Shown piece by piece: positions 8,898-16,418 of a stretch of DNA of 64,000 nucleotides. The stretch spans positions 65,136-129,135 of the forward strand of contig DATLXK010000012.1 of assembly GCA_035575925.1 (NCBI GenBank). Reading direction: 5' to 3'. The notes below the pieces were generated by a model, which worked only from the letters and a program-made list of their open reading frames with translations, did no database searches and had not been told where the DNA came from. The translations under genes and the position numbers were made by a program. The stretch is from DASWTL01 sp035575925. Lineage in GTDB: Bacteria; Bacteroidota; Bacteroidia; Sphingobacteriales; Sphingobacteriaceae. Numbering within the stretch: position 1 is the stretch's first letter; each line of letters opens with the position of its first letter.

Positions 8898-9278
8898 ATG
8901 AAAGCAGTGTTTAAAATATTTTTCCCCGTCATCTTTTTGTCAGCATGTGCAGATGGTTCAAAGGAACTACCTAATGTTTCGCAAGGGATGAATAAACAAC
9001 AGGTGATTCAGCTTATTGGTGAGCCTCCCAAAAGGAAGAACTTGGCAGTAGCTGAACTTTGGACATACCCGGATTATAACAAAACGCTCATTTTTCGATC
9101 TGATACGGTGTATGACATTATATCTGCTTCAACTCTTAAAGTAGATTCCATAGAAAGTTCTTTCAAAAACCTTGGAAATAAATTAAAACGGGGCACAAAG
9201 AAAGTGGGCAAGGAACTTGACACTTTGGGCAAAAAACTGGAAGGCAAGTTAGACAGAGACACCAGTAAGAAAAAATAA
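8898..9278 (+). CDS. BamE/SmpA-like small lipoprotein
   Basis: The protein has 126 residues. The signal ends at a lipobox (LSAC), so it should be an outer-membrane or inner-membrane lipoprotein. The middle region GMNKQQVIQLIGEPPKR followed by LWTYPDYNKTLIF has the helix-helix-sheet pattern of BamE/SmpA domains. The last 45 residues are a very basic amphipathic helix (KNLGNKLKRGTKKVGKELD) that could contact wall or membrane. It is convergent with the DUF1206 gene, two bases away. Whether it takes part in the BAM complex is unknown. Confidence 0.65.
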   Translation: MKAVFKIFFPVIFLSACADGSKELPNVSQGMNKQQVIQLIGEPPKRKNLAVAELWTYPDYNKTLIFRSDTVYDIISASTLKVDSIESSFKNLGNKLKRGTKKVGKELDTLGKKLEGKLDRDTSKKK

Positions 9279-9280
9279 GC

Positions 9281-10090
9281 TTAAATGCGTTCGTAAGCTG
9301 CTCTTATAAAGTTCATTATTCCGTAACAAACCAATCCTAATGCCAGGGCAGAAAGCAGATATGTCCCAAACGGCCCATCTTTAACGAACTTAAAAGCTGA
9401 TGACGTATCCCCGGCCTCTCTAGCATTTTCGTAAAGAGCAGCTTTTAAAAACAGAAAAGCAATTATCATCCAAACAATCCCTCTGGAAATATATCCTATT
9501 TTACCTGCCCTTAATAATGATGTTGACGCATCTTCATTAAGTTCTTGCGAATTAATGTGCTTTTTATATTTTTCTGAGAAACCATAAATTATCTGATATA
9601 CACCTATACCGGCAAAAATAGCTGCTGCTATACCTACCAACCATTGCCCCCCGGGTTTGCTAAGCATTTCCTGAACCATTTCCTGTCTGGAATCACCTCC
9701 GGAGCCGCCTTTACCCAACACCAGATTTCCTGCAAGATAACAGAGTGCCAGATAGGTTATCCCACTAAAAAAATAGGCAAATCTTTTTCCGTAACCTTTA
9801 GCATTATCCTTTTTGTGGCTGGTATTAAAAAAGCTTTGAAGAAAGCGCCATATACAATAACAAAGTAAACCCAGTGTTATTACAGCCAGCAACAACCTGC
9901 CTGCAGGTTGTTCCAGAATAAATTTAAATACCCCCTGGGTATCATTCTCATTTTTACTGCTTCTGAGTTTAAATGCTGTCATAAATGCCAGGAAACCTAT
10001 CAGACAATATACAATACCCTTAGCTATGAGCCCTACTTTGGCTACAGGTTTAACCCATGATGGTCTTTGAAAGGATGAGCTGAAATTCAT
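9281..10090 (-). CDS. DUF1206 integral membrane protein
   Basis: The protein has 269 residues with about six hydrophobic segments arranged as three repeats of a two-helix unit; each unit starts with a GLIAKGIVYCLIG-like or GYISRGIVWMIIA-like motif, which is characteristic of DUF1206. It sits in the inner membrane and has no known function. It is followed upstream (minus strand) by an SRPBCC-domain gene and a terminator between them, so it probably has its own promoter within the 10091-10114 region. Confidence 0.85.
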   Translation of the reverse strand: MNFSSSFQRPSWVKPVAKVGLIAKGIVYCLIGFLAFMTAFKLRSSKNENDTQGVFKFILEQPAGRLLLAVITLGLLCYCIWRFLQSFFNTSHKKDNAKGYGKRFAYFFSGITYLALCYLAGNLVLGKGGSGGDSRQEMVQEMLSKPGGQWLVGIAAAIFAGIGVYQIIYGFSEKYKKHINSQELNEDASTSLLRAGKIGYISRGIVWMIIAFLFLKAALYENAREAGDTSSAFKFVKDGPFGTYLLSALALGLVCYGIMNFIRAAYERI

Positions 10091-10114
10091 TTTATTATAT
10101 AACTAAATGGGCAT

Positions 10115-10146
10115 TAAAAAACGGCATTAAAGATGCTTTAATGCCG
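10115..10146 (-). terminator. Terminator after the SRPBCC membrane protein gene
   Basis: An eleven-base perfect stem (CGGCATTAAAG/CTTTAATGCCG) with a three-base loop is followed on the minus strand by six T. It lies 19 bases past the stop of the SRPBCC gene. Confidence 0.85.
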
Positions 10147-10164
10147 TGTGCAACTTAAAGTGAA

Positions 10165-10914
10165 TTATACTATTTGTTTCTGAGATGAAGAATATGTTTT
10201 ATAATCTTCACCTTCTACATAATGTTTAAAGTTAATAACATCTTCGCGTATCATGTTTTTAAATACGCCGTTAAATAATGACGCAATTCCCCTACCTAAG
10301 TGCCCTGCAGGTGGAAAATAACTGATCTCTACATACAGTTCGGTACCTGAACCATCAGAAGCATCATTAAATTCAACCTTTCCGGCATTATCTATCATTG
10401 ACCCTTGAACAGAATGCCATCCGATGTAGCGATTCCCTTCCTCGCGGGTTATCTCTGCATTCCAGCTTATTTTTACAAGTTCGCCCGGAACATTTGCACT
10501 CCAATGCGACAATTTATCATTCTTTTCCTCAACAGATGCAATATGCTTCATAAATCGTGGAAGGTTTTCTAACTTACGCCAGAATGCATATACTTCCTCA
10601 CGCGGAGTATTAACAATGAAACGTTCTCCGATGGTAATCGCTTCAACATCAGTACTGTCCTTACCCATTTTATTGTATATTGGACATACGCCGGTAGCAC
10701 CGCGATATAATAAAACCCCACCAACTGCAGCTTCCTGTAGAGCAATCAGTGGATGTCGTGAGATGTTAGAAAGGGCTTTATAAAAAATTATTGCTCCTGT
10801 AGCAATTGATATAAGGCGCTCTGTAGTATTCACATTTGAATTGTCATTATCCATCCATACTTTATCCTTTAAAGCATTCAGGCTTGTTTTTGATAATAAA
10901 TTGGTCATTTCCAT
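10165..10914 (-). CDS. SRPBCC (cyclase/dehydrase-like) protein with DUF2892-type membrane region
   Basis: The protein has 249 residues. Residues about 25-80 contain two hydrophobic segments with TERLISIATGAIIFYKA and YRGATGVCPIYN, the pattern of DUF2892/YgaP-like membrane hairpins. Residues 90-235 form an SRPBCC lipid-binding fold (ERFIVNTPREEVYAFWRKLE, LPRFMKH, WHSVQGS). Fusions of this kind are common in Bacteroidota stress regions and have no assigned reaction. The start could also be two codons further in (MTNLL). Confidence 0.78.
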   Translation of the reverse strand: MEMTNLLSKTSLNALKDKVWMDNDNSNVNTTERLISIATGAIIFYKALSNISRHPLIALQEAAVGGVLLYRGATGVCPIYNKMGKDSTDVEAITIGERFIVNTPREEVYAFWRKLENLPRFMKHIASVEEKNDKLSHWSANVPGELVKISWNAEITREEGNRYIGWHSVQGSMIDNAGKVEFNDASDGSGTELYVEISYFPPAGHLGRGIASLFNGVFKNMIREDVINFKHYVEGEDYKTYSSSQKQIV

Positions 10915-11017
10915 TTTTTATAGGTTTTATACATAACAATAAATACCGATGTGTGTTTCTGTTCATGCCGCTTTTACCTTAAACATGAACCGAACAGATA
11001 AAGCTCAAGTATCAAAT

Positions 11018-11025
11018 TAGCTTTG
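11018..11025 (+). promoter_or_regulatory. Bacteroidota -7 promoter motif (TAnnTTTG)
   Basis: TAGCTTTG fits TAnnTTTG exactly. Transcription from it would begin near 11030, which excludes an upstream in-frame ATG at 11023 and supports the start at 11068, with a leader of roughly 35 bases. Confidence 0.55.
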
Positions 11026-11067
11026 TATAATTGCATGTCTCTTGCAGACATCATTAATTATATCAGA

Positions 11068-11448
11068 ATGAAAGATTTTAAAAAATATTTTTTTATTCCC
11101 GCTTCCACTGCAGATGTTTATTTGGCACTAACTACTGAAGCTACCATTCAGCTCTGGACCGGTGAAGAAACCGAGATGAGTGCAGTGCCCGGCACAGAAT
11201 TTTCTTTATGGGATGGAAGTATTACAGGAAAGAACCTGGAATTTGAAGAGGGAAAAAAGATAGTTCAGGAATGGTATTTTGGTGATCAGGAAGAAAAATC
11301 GATTGTTACAATAAAACTTCATCCTGATAAGAACGGCGCTTCTGTTGAGCTTCGGCATACCAATATCCCTGACGATGAATACGATGATATTATGGAGGGT
11401 TGGAATGAGACGTATTTTGGCTCGCTTATAGACTTTTATCAGGATTAA
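11068..11448 (+). CDS. START/SRPBCC-like domain protein
   Basis: The protein has 126 residues from the chosen ATG (MKDFKKYFFIPAS). It resembles the AHSA1/START-like group: a beta strand with IPASTADVYLALT, then WTGEETEMS, EFSLWDGSITGKNLEFEEGK and a helical C-terminus with GWNETYFGSLIDFY. Such proteins bind small hydrophobic molecules or chaperones; the ligand is unknown. It is transcribed alone, 90 bases before the helicase gene on the same strand. Confidence 0.7.
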   Translation: MKDFKKYFFIPASTADVYLALTTEATIQLWTGEETEMSAVPGTEFSLWDGSITGKNLEFEEGKKIVQEWYFGDQEEKSIVTIKLHPDKNGASVELRHTNIPDDEYDDIMEGWNETYFGSLIDFYQD

Positions 11449-11537
11449 CATAAATCATTTACTCCGTTTGCAGATTCAAAAGGCTATAGTACGCAGGAAT
11501 TTAGTAACTTGCCATCTTCTATAATTATAATTACATA

Positions 11538-12767
11538 TTGACTTTTCAGGATTTTAATTTCGACGAACAATTAATTGAGGGCCTTATGAGTATGGGTTAC
11601 CGCGAGCCCACTCCCATCCAGGCCCAGGCTATTCCACTGATTATGGAAAATAAAGACCTGATCGCTTGTGCTCAAACCGGAACAGGCAAAACAGCCTCAT
11701 ATTTACTGCCTTTATTAGATGATATTGCAAAAGCTGAGCATAAAGAGCATACTACCACACTCATTCTTGCACCTACCCGCGAACTTGCGCAGCAAATTGA
11801 CCAGCAGGCAGAAGGCCTGGCCTATTTTACAGGCATTAGCTCAGTAGCTGTTTTTGGAGGTGGTGACGGGAGTGTCTATGAACAACAGCGCAGAGCACTA
11901 AGGGATGGGGTAAACATTATTATTGCAACTCCGGGACGTCTAATTGCCCACTTGGTTTCTGGCATTGTGAAAATAGATAATTTACGGCATCTGGTATTAG
12001 ATGAGGCAGACCGAATGCTGGACATGGGCTTTCAGGAAGATATTATGCGTATCATCAGCTATCTCCCGAAAAAGAGGCAAACCCTTTTGTTCTCTGCAAC
12101 AATGCCCCCACGGATACGGACACTGGCCAAATCAGTGCTGCATGACCCTGAACAGATTACGCTCGCGGTCTCCCAGCCTGCAGCAGGTATAACCCAGCAG
12201 ATCTATAAAGTATTTGATGAACAAAAAATTCCACTAATTACAAGCCTTCTTCAGGATGCCAATTACTCAAGCGTAATCATATTTGCATCTACCAAGGAGA
12301 AAGTTAAAGCGCTGTATAAAGCATTAAAAACAACTAAAGTACAGGTTAAGCCTTTTCATTCAGATCTGGAACAAGCTGAACGCGAAGAAATATTACGTGC
12401 ATTTAAGAACAGAAAACTTCAGGTTTTAATCGGCACAGACGTGCTGTCGCGCGGTATTGATGTAGAAGGTATTAGTTTAGTTATAAACTTTGACGCTCCT
12501 TCAGATCCTGAGGATTATATTCACCGCATAGGGCGTACTGCACGTGCTGAAACTACGGGCACTGCCATTACACTGATCAATCAAAGGGATCAGCGAAAGC
12601 TGGCTAATATTGAAGCACTTATCGGGCGGAGTGTTAACGAAATTCCGCTGCCCGAAGAACTTGGCCCTGCTCCCGACTTTAAAGCCAATACTTCCATAAA
12701 AAGGAATAATGACAACAGAAAGAAGCAATGGAAGCCCGGTAATCGCCACGGTAAAAAACAAGCATAA
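11538..12767 (+). CDS. DEAD-box RNA helicase (RhlE-like)
   Basis: The protein has 409 residues with all core motifs: Q-motif PTPIQAQAIP, motif I AQTGTGKT, Ia PTRELAQQ, Ib TPGR, II DEAD, III SAT, then SRGIDVEG and HRIGRTAR in domain 2. A basic tail (KRNNDNRKKQWKPG) follows. It unwinds structured RNA, for example during ribosome assembly or cold stress. The start is TTG: the reading MTFQDFNFDEQLIEGL matches the N-terminus of related proteins, whereas the first ATG codons inside would remove part of the Q-motif region. Palindromic repeats begin about 15 bases after the stop codon. Confidence 0.95.
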   Translation: MTFQDFNFDEQLIEGLMSMGYREPTPIQAQAIPLIMENKDLIACAQTGTGKTASYLLPLLDDIAKAEHKEHTTTLILAPTRELAQQIDQQAEGLAYFTGISSVAVFGGGDGSVYEQQRRALRDGVNIIIATPGRLIAHLVSGIVKIDNLRHLVLDEADRMLDMGFQEDIMRIISYLPKKRQTLLFSATMPPRIRTLAKSVLHDPEQITLAVSQPAAGITQQIYKVFDEQKIPLITSLLQDANYSSVIIFASTKEKVKALYKALKTTKVQVKPFHSDLEQAEREEILRAFKNRKLQVLIGTDVLSRGIDVEGISLVINFDAPSDPEDYIHRIGRTARAETTGTAITLINQRDQRKLANIEALIGRSVNEIPLPEELGPAPDFKANTSIKRNNDNRKKQWKPGNRHGKKQA

Positions 12768-12782
12768 ATTATTCAAACAGGT

Positions 12783-13226
12783 TTGTCATTTCGACCAGCG
12801 GGAGAAATCTCGCTCCACGAAGAAACCCAACTACAGTAAGATCTCTCCTATCGTCGAGATGACAAAAATAGTCGGGATGTTAAAGAATCATCGGGATGAC
12901 AAGAATAAATTGTCATTTCGACCAGCGGGAGAAATCTGGCCCAGCGAAGAAATCCAACTACAGTAAAGATCTCTCCTATCGTCGAGATGACAAAAATAGT
13001 CGGGATGTTAAAGAAACGTCGGGATGATAAGAATAAATTGTCATTTCGACCAGCGGGAGAAATCTGGCTCAGCGAAGAAACCCAACTACAGTAAGATCTC
13101 TCCTATCGTCGAGATGACAAAAATCGTCGGGATGTTAAAGAATCATCGGGATGACAAGAATTGGCGGGATGACAAGAATAAAAACAGCTTTGTCATTTCG
13201 ACCACCGGGAGAAATCTGGCCCAGCG
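12783..13226 (+). repeat. Tandem array of palindromic repeats (three full units and one half unit)
   Basis: Units start with TTGTCATTTCGACC at 12783, 12910, 13038 and 13190; spacing is 127, 128 and 152 bases. Each full unit has a left arm (TTGTCATTTCGACCAGCGGG), a middle (CAGCGAAGAAACCCAACTACA) and a right arm (CCTATCGTCGAGATGACAA) that is nearly complementary to the left arm. Short degenerate tails of about 18 bases (CGGGATGACAAGAAT) follow. The fourth unit stops after its left half, at CAGCG. Elements with these ends recur in Bacteroidota genomes to my knowledge, but I know of no settled name. Confidence 0.92.
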
Positions 13227-13682
13227 GGTAGGATAAAATTATATAAAGGAATGATTATATTTCATCATTTAAAAAATTCCATTCAGGATTTAAACTATTG
13301 ATTAGCTTTTCCTTCTTAATCCGACTCCATTTTTTTAATTCTTTTTCACGTTCGATTGCATGGTCAACATATTGGAATCTTTCCCAATAAACTAAATTAT
13401 AACAATGATATTTTCCTGCAAAAGTGTTAACAGTACCACGATTTTCATAGTGTTGCAGCATTCTTGTGAAAAGGTTATTAGTTACACCAATATATAGTGT
13501 AGTTTTCGCAGGGTTAGTAGTTATGTAGATAAAATAATTATGATCTTTCATTCCACCATATAAACGTAAATTATAAATAATTTATCAGTTGTACCAGCAA
13601 GAAGAAATTTCTGTTTTAAAAGTTAGATACAGCGAAGAAACCCAACTACACTAAGATCTCTCCTATCGTCGAGATGACAAAA
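13190..13682. mobile_element. Candidate mobile unit: palindromic repeat split by a GIY-YIG nuclease gene
   Basis: The left half of a repeat unit (13190-13226) and the right half (13630-13682) would rebuild one complete unit if the 403 bases between them were removed. Both halves carry CAGCG at the junction (13222-13226 and 13630-13634), as a short target duplication would. The outer ends TTGTCATTTCGAC and GTCGAGATGACAA are imperfect inverted repeats. The only gene inside is a small GIY-YIG nuclease. This fits an autonomous element whose gene-less derivatives make up the neighbouring array, but movement is inferred, not shown. Confidence 0.5.
13255..13551 (-). CDS. Small GIY-YIG family endonuclease
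   Basis: The protein has 98 residues and consists of one GIY-YIG domain: YFIYITTNP supplies the first motif, LYIGVTNNL the second, followed by the conserved Arg (FTRMLQH), then YWERFQYVDHAIEREKELKKW with the catalytic-region Glu, and a final NPEWNFL. This is the stand-alone COG2827-like type. Such nucleases cut DNA at branched or specific sites, but the role of this group is not established. The gene lies inside a split palindromic repeat with no other gene nearby, so a role in spreading or processing the repeats is an attractive inference. Confidence 0.9.
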   Translation of the reverse strand: MKDHNYFIYITTNPAKTTLYIGVTNNLFTRMLQHYENRGTVNTFAGKYHCYNLVYWERFQYVDHAIEREKELKKWSRIKKEKLINSLNPEWNFLNDEI

Positions 13683-13741
13683 ATAGTCGAGATGACAAGA
13701 ATTATTGAGATGACAAGAATTGGCGGGATGACAAGGATAAA
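13630..13741 (+). repeat. Right half of the split repeat unit with degenerate tails
   Basis: The sequence resumes exactly where the half unit at 13226 stopped: CAGCGAAGAAACCCAACTACA, then CTCTCCTATCGTCGAGATGACAA. It is followed by three further degenerate copies of the end (GTCGAGATGACAAGAAT, ATTGAGATGACAAGAAT, GGCGGGATGACAAGGAT). It abuts the SOD stop codon. Confidence 0.85.
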
Positions 13742-13742
13742 T

Positions 13743-14300
13743 CTATTTGGTTAGCTGTATAACCCCGCAACCTATTCTGGTTCCGGCATTCCCTGTTGGT
13801 TGAGTTACATAGTCATCAACCCCGTTATGAATGATAATAGCCTTCCCCAAGATATCATTAGACGCACCCGTACCCAGACTCCATTTGTCTGTAACAAGCT
13901 GCATGGATCCGCGGCCGGATTGGTTTAAGCTTATATTTCCAATATCGCCTAAATGATGAGGAGCGGAACCCCAACGGCCATGAAGTTCGTTGGTAGGGTT
14001 CCAGTGACCGTGTGCATCATTTCCCATATTACCGCAATCTCCATGTTCATGAAGATGTACCGCAACACTTTGTCCCGCTTTAGCCGGAAAGGATACTGTA
14101 ATATCCATAACAACTTTTCCACCCTGTTGTGAAAAATTTATAGTTCCATTTCCGGGCAGATCTGCATTAGTAGCAGTAATTAATGCCTTAGCTTGTTTAT
14201 TACCCCCGGTTGCAGGAGTACGCATATTTGAACATGAAAAAGCAATAAAGATCACAAGTATACCCGCTGAAATCCTGGCGAAATGAAAAAATGAGTTCAT
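13743..14300 (-). CDS. sodC: Cu/Zn superoxide dismutase lipoprotein
   Basis: The protein has 185 residues. A lipoprotein signal ends at FSC, so the enzyme should sit in the periplasm attached to a membrane. The Cu/Zn fold shows the metal-binding motif VHLHEHGDCG, further His ligands in AHGHWNP and HHLGDIGN, and the C-terminal GNAGTRIGCGVI with the disulfide Cys and active-site Arg. It converts superoxide to peroxide and oxygen. It is transcribed alone toward the palindromic repeat, whose right tails end two bases past its stop codon. Confidence 0.95.
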   Translation of the reverse strand: MNSFFHFARISAGILVIFIAFSCSNMRTPATGGNKQAKALITATNADLPGNGTINFSQQGGKVVMDITVSFPAKAGQSVAVHLHEHGDCGNMGNDAHGHWNPTNELHGRWGSAPHHLGDIGNISLNQSGRGSMQLVTDKWSLGTGASNDILGKAIIIHNGVDDYVTQPTGNAGTRIGCGVIQLTK

Positions 14301-14445
14301 ATAAATTTATATTAATGTAAATAACAATATGATTAACAACAGAACTTAGGTTTTGTTATCCATTTTCAATCTGCCACTTTGTCAATTAAAGAATTTTGGA
14401 ACAACCATTGATAATCCTTGCTTCAAGAGATTAAACAAAATTATT

Positions 14446-16329
14446 ATGCAAGAAAAAGGTACCATTTCGATCCACACAGAAAATATCTTCCCGATTATTA
14501 AGAAGTTTTTGTACTCGGATAATGAGATCTTCCTGCGCGAACTCGTTTCTAACGCAGTGGATGCTACTCAAAAAATCAAACGATTATCTTCCCTGGGTCA
14601 ATACACTGGCGATCTGGGAAACTTACAAGTGGAAGTTTCATTTGATGAAAAGAAAAAAACCCTGACAATATCTGACCGCGGCATAGGAATGACCGCCGAA
14701 GAAATTAAAAAATACATTAATCAAATCGCTTTTTCAGGCGCTGCAGAATTTGTAGAGAAATTTAAAGATGCGAAGGATGCGAATGAGCTCATCGGAAAGT
14801 TCGGTCTGGGATTTTATTCGGCATTTATGGTTGCAGATAAGGTTGAGATCAATACGTTGTCATACCTGGATGGTGCCGAGCCTGCACGCTGGATCTGTGA
14901 CGGAAGCACAGAATTTGAGATCACTGAAGGTGACCGTACCGAACGTGGTTCAGAGATCATCCTGCATATTAATAAAGAGTCTAAAGAATTCCTGGATAAA
15001 CACAAATTACAGGGAATACTTGATAAATACTGTAAGTTTTTACCCGTTCCCATTAAGTTTGGAACAAAAACGGAATCAGTAGCTGATGGCCAGGATGAAG
15101 AAGGAAAACCGAAATACAATTCAATAGAAGTTGATAATATCATCAACAATCCAAACCCCATCTGGACTAAAGCTCCTGCAGATCTGAAAGACGAGGATTA
15201 TCTTGAATTTTACAAAGAACTGTATCCGTTTTCAGAAGATCCGTTGTTCTGGATCCATTTGAATGTGGATTATCCTTTTAACCTGACCGGTGTTCTGTAT
15301 TTTCCAAAGCTGAAGAACGATTTCGAAATGAAACCGAATAAGATAAAGCTTTACTCACGCCAGGTTTTTATTACTGACGAGGTAAAAGATATCGTTCCGG
15401 AATTCCTGATGCTGCTACATGGAGTAATTGATTCTCCTGATATTCCTTTAAACGTTTCAAGAAGCTTTCTGCAGGCTGATAGCAATGTTAAAAAAATCAA
15501 TAGCTACATCACCAAGAAAGTGGCAGACAAGTTAGCTTCTCTGTATAAAAAAGATCGTAAGGTTTTTGAAGATAAATGGCAGGATATAGGCTTATTCGTT
15601 AAATACGGAATGATCAGCGAAGAAAAGTTCTATGACAAAGCCAAAGATTTTGCGTTGCTGAGTAATACGAAAAATGAGCACTTTACACTGGATGAATACA
15701 AGGAAAGGGTTAAGCCGCTTCAAACAGGCAAGGACGAATCCGTAGTTTATCTGTATACCACCGACGCTGCAAAACAAGATGCGTTTATCCAATCAGCAAA
15801 TAAAAAAGATTATGATGTGTTGGTGATGAACTCCCCCATCGATAATCACTTTATCAGTCAGCTGGAGCAAAAACTGGAAAAAACTTCGCTTAAGCGGGTT
15901 GATTCAGATGTGATTGACAGGCTGATACAAAAGGAGGAAGCACCTGCCCATGTATTAACCGACGAGCAGACTACAAAAGTTAAAGAGGTTTTTGAAAAAG
16001 CTATTCAAAAACCAAATATGAAAGTGGAAATAGAAAGCCTTAACCCTGAAGAGCTTCCGGTTCATGTTACCATGGATGAGTTTATGCGCCGAATGAAAGA
16101 TATGGCAGGCATGGGGGGTGGCATGAGCTTTTATGGCGCTATGCCTGATAATTACAAAGTAGCTATTAACGCTAATCATCCACTTATAAGCCGAATTGTT
16201 CACGCTGATAATGATGAGGAACAGGCACAGCTTGCAAAACAGGCATTTGACCTTGCATTATTATCGCAGGGCATGTTAACAGGTGCTGAGCTTACTGAAT
16301 TTGTAAAACGAAGTGTGAGTTTGATATAA
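14446..16329 (+). CDS. htpG: Chaperone HtpG (Hsp90)
   Basis: The protein has 627 residues from the ATG at 14446 (MQEKGTISIHTENIFPII); an upstream in-frame ATG would add 31 residues with no family match. The N-terminal GHKL ATPase carries ELVSNAVDATQK, DRGIGMT and GKFGLGFYSAFM. The middle domain (with DIPLNVSRSFLQ) and the C-terminal dimerisation domain are complete. It is an ATP-driven folding chaperone in the cytosol. The gene stands alone and ends at a hairpin terminator. Confidence 0.97.
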   Translation: MQEKGTISIHTENIFPIIKKFLYSDNEIFLRELVSNAVDATQKIKRLSSLGQYTGDLGNLQVEVSFDEKKKTLTISDRGIGMTAEEIKKYINQIAFSGAAEFVEKFKDAKDANELIGKFGLGFYSAFMVADKVEINTLSYLDGAEPARWICDGSTEFEITEGDRTERGSEIILHINKESKEFLDKHKLQGILDKYCKFLPVPIKFGTKTESVADGQDEEGKPKYNSIEVDNIINNPNPIWTKAPADLKDEDYLEFYKELYPFSEDPLFWIHLNVDYPFNLTGVLYFPKLKNDFEMKPNKIKLYSRQVFITDEVKDIVPEFLMLLHGVIDSPDIPLNVSRSFLQADSNVKKINSYITKKVADKLASLYKKDRKVFEDKWQDIGLFVKYGMISEEKFYDKAKDFALLSNTKNEHFTLDEYKERVKPLQTGKDESVVYLYTTDAAKQDAFIQSANKKDYDVLVMNSPIDNHFISQLEQKLEKTSLKRVDSDVIDRLIQKEEAPAHVLTDEQTTKVKEVFEKAIQKPNMKVEIESLNPEELPVHVTMDEFMRRMKDMAGMGGGMSFYGAMPDNYKVAINANHPLISRIVHADNDEEQAQLAKQAFDLALLSQGMLTGAELTEFVKRSVSLI

Positions 16330-16345
16330 TAGTATTCGTACAAGT

Positions 16346-16379
16346 AAAATGGGGCTGTGACAATGCAGTGCCCCTTTTA
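16346..16379 (+). terminator. Terminator after htpG
   Basis: GGGGC and GCCCC form the stem, flanked by A and T runs (AAAAT and TTTTAT). It starts 17 bases past the htpG stop codon and could also act on the convergent permease transcript. Confidence 0.65.
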
Positions 16380-16418
16380 TTGTTTCCAACATGTGTATGG
16401 CGAAGGCATGGAGTAAAA

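Noticed and set aside
11023..11067. Earlier start of the START-like protein
   Set aside because: The ATG at 11023 lies within the -7 promoter box, so it would not be in the mRNA; the extra residues match nothing.
12783..13236. Possible CRISPR array
   Set aside because: Units are about 127-152 bases and almost identical over their whole length, with no unique spacers and no cas genes.
12709..13236. ORFs of 70-85 codons across the palindromic repeats
   Set aside because: They only translate the repeat (FDQREKS-like text repeated in both) and have no family likeness.
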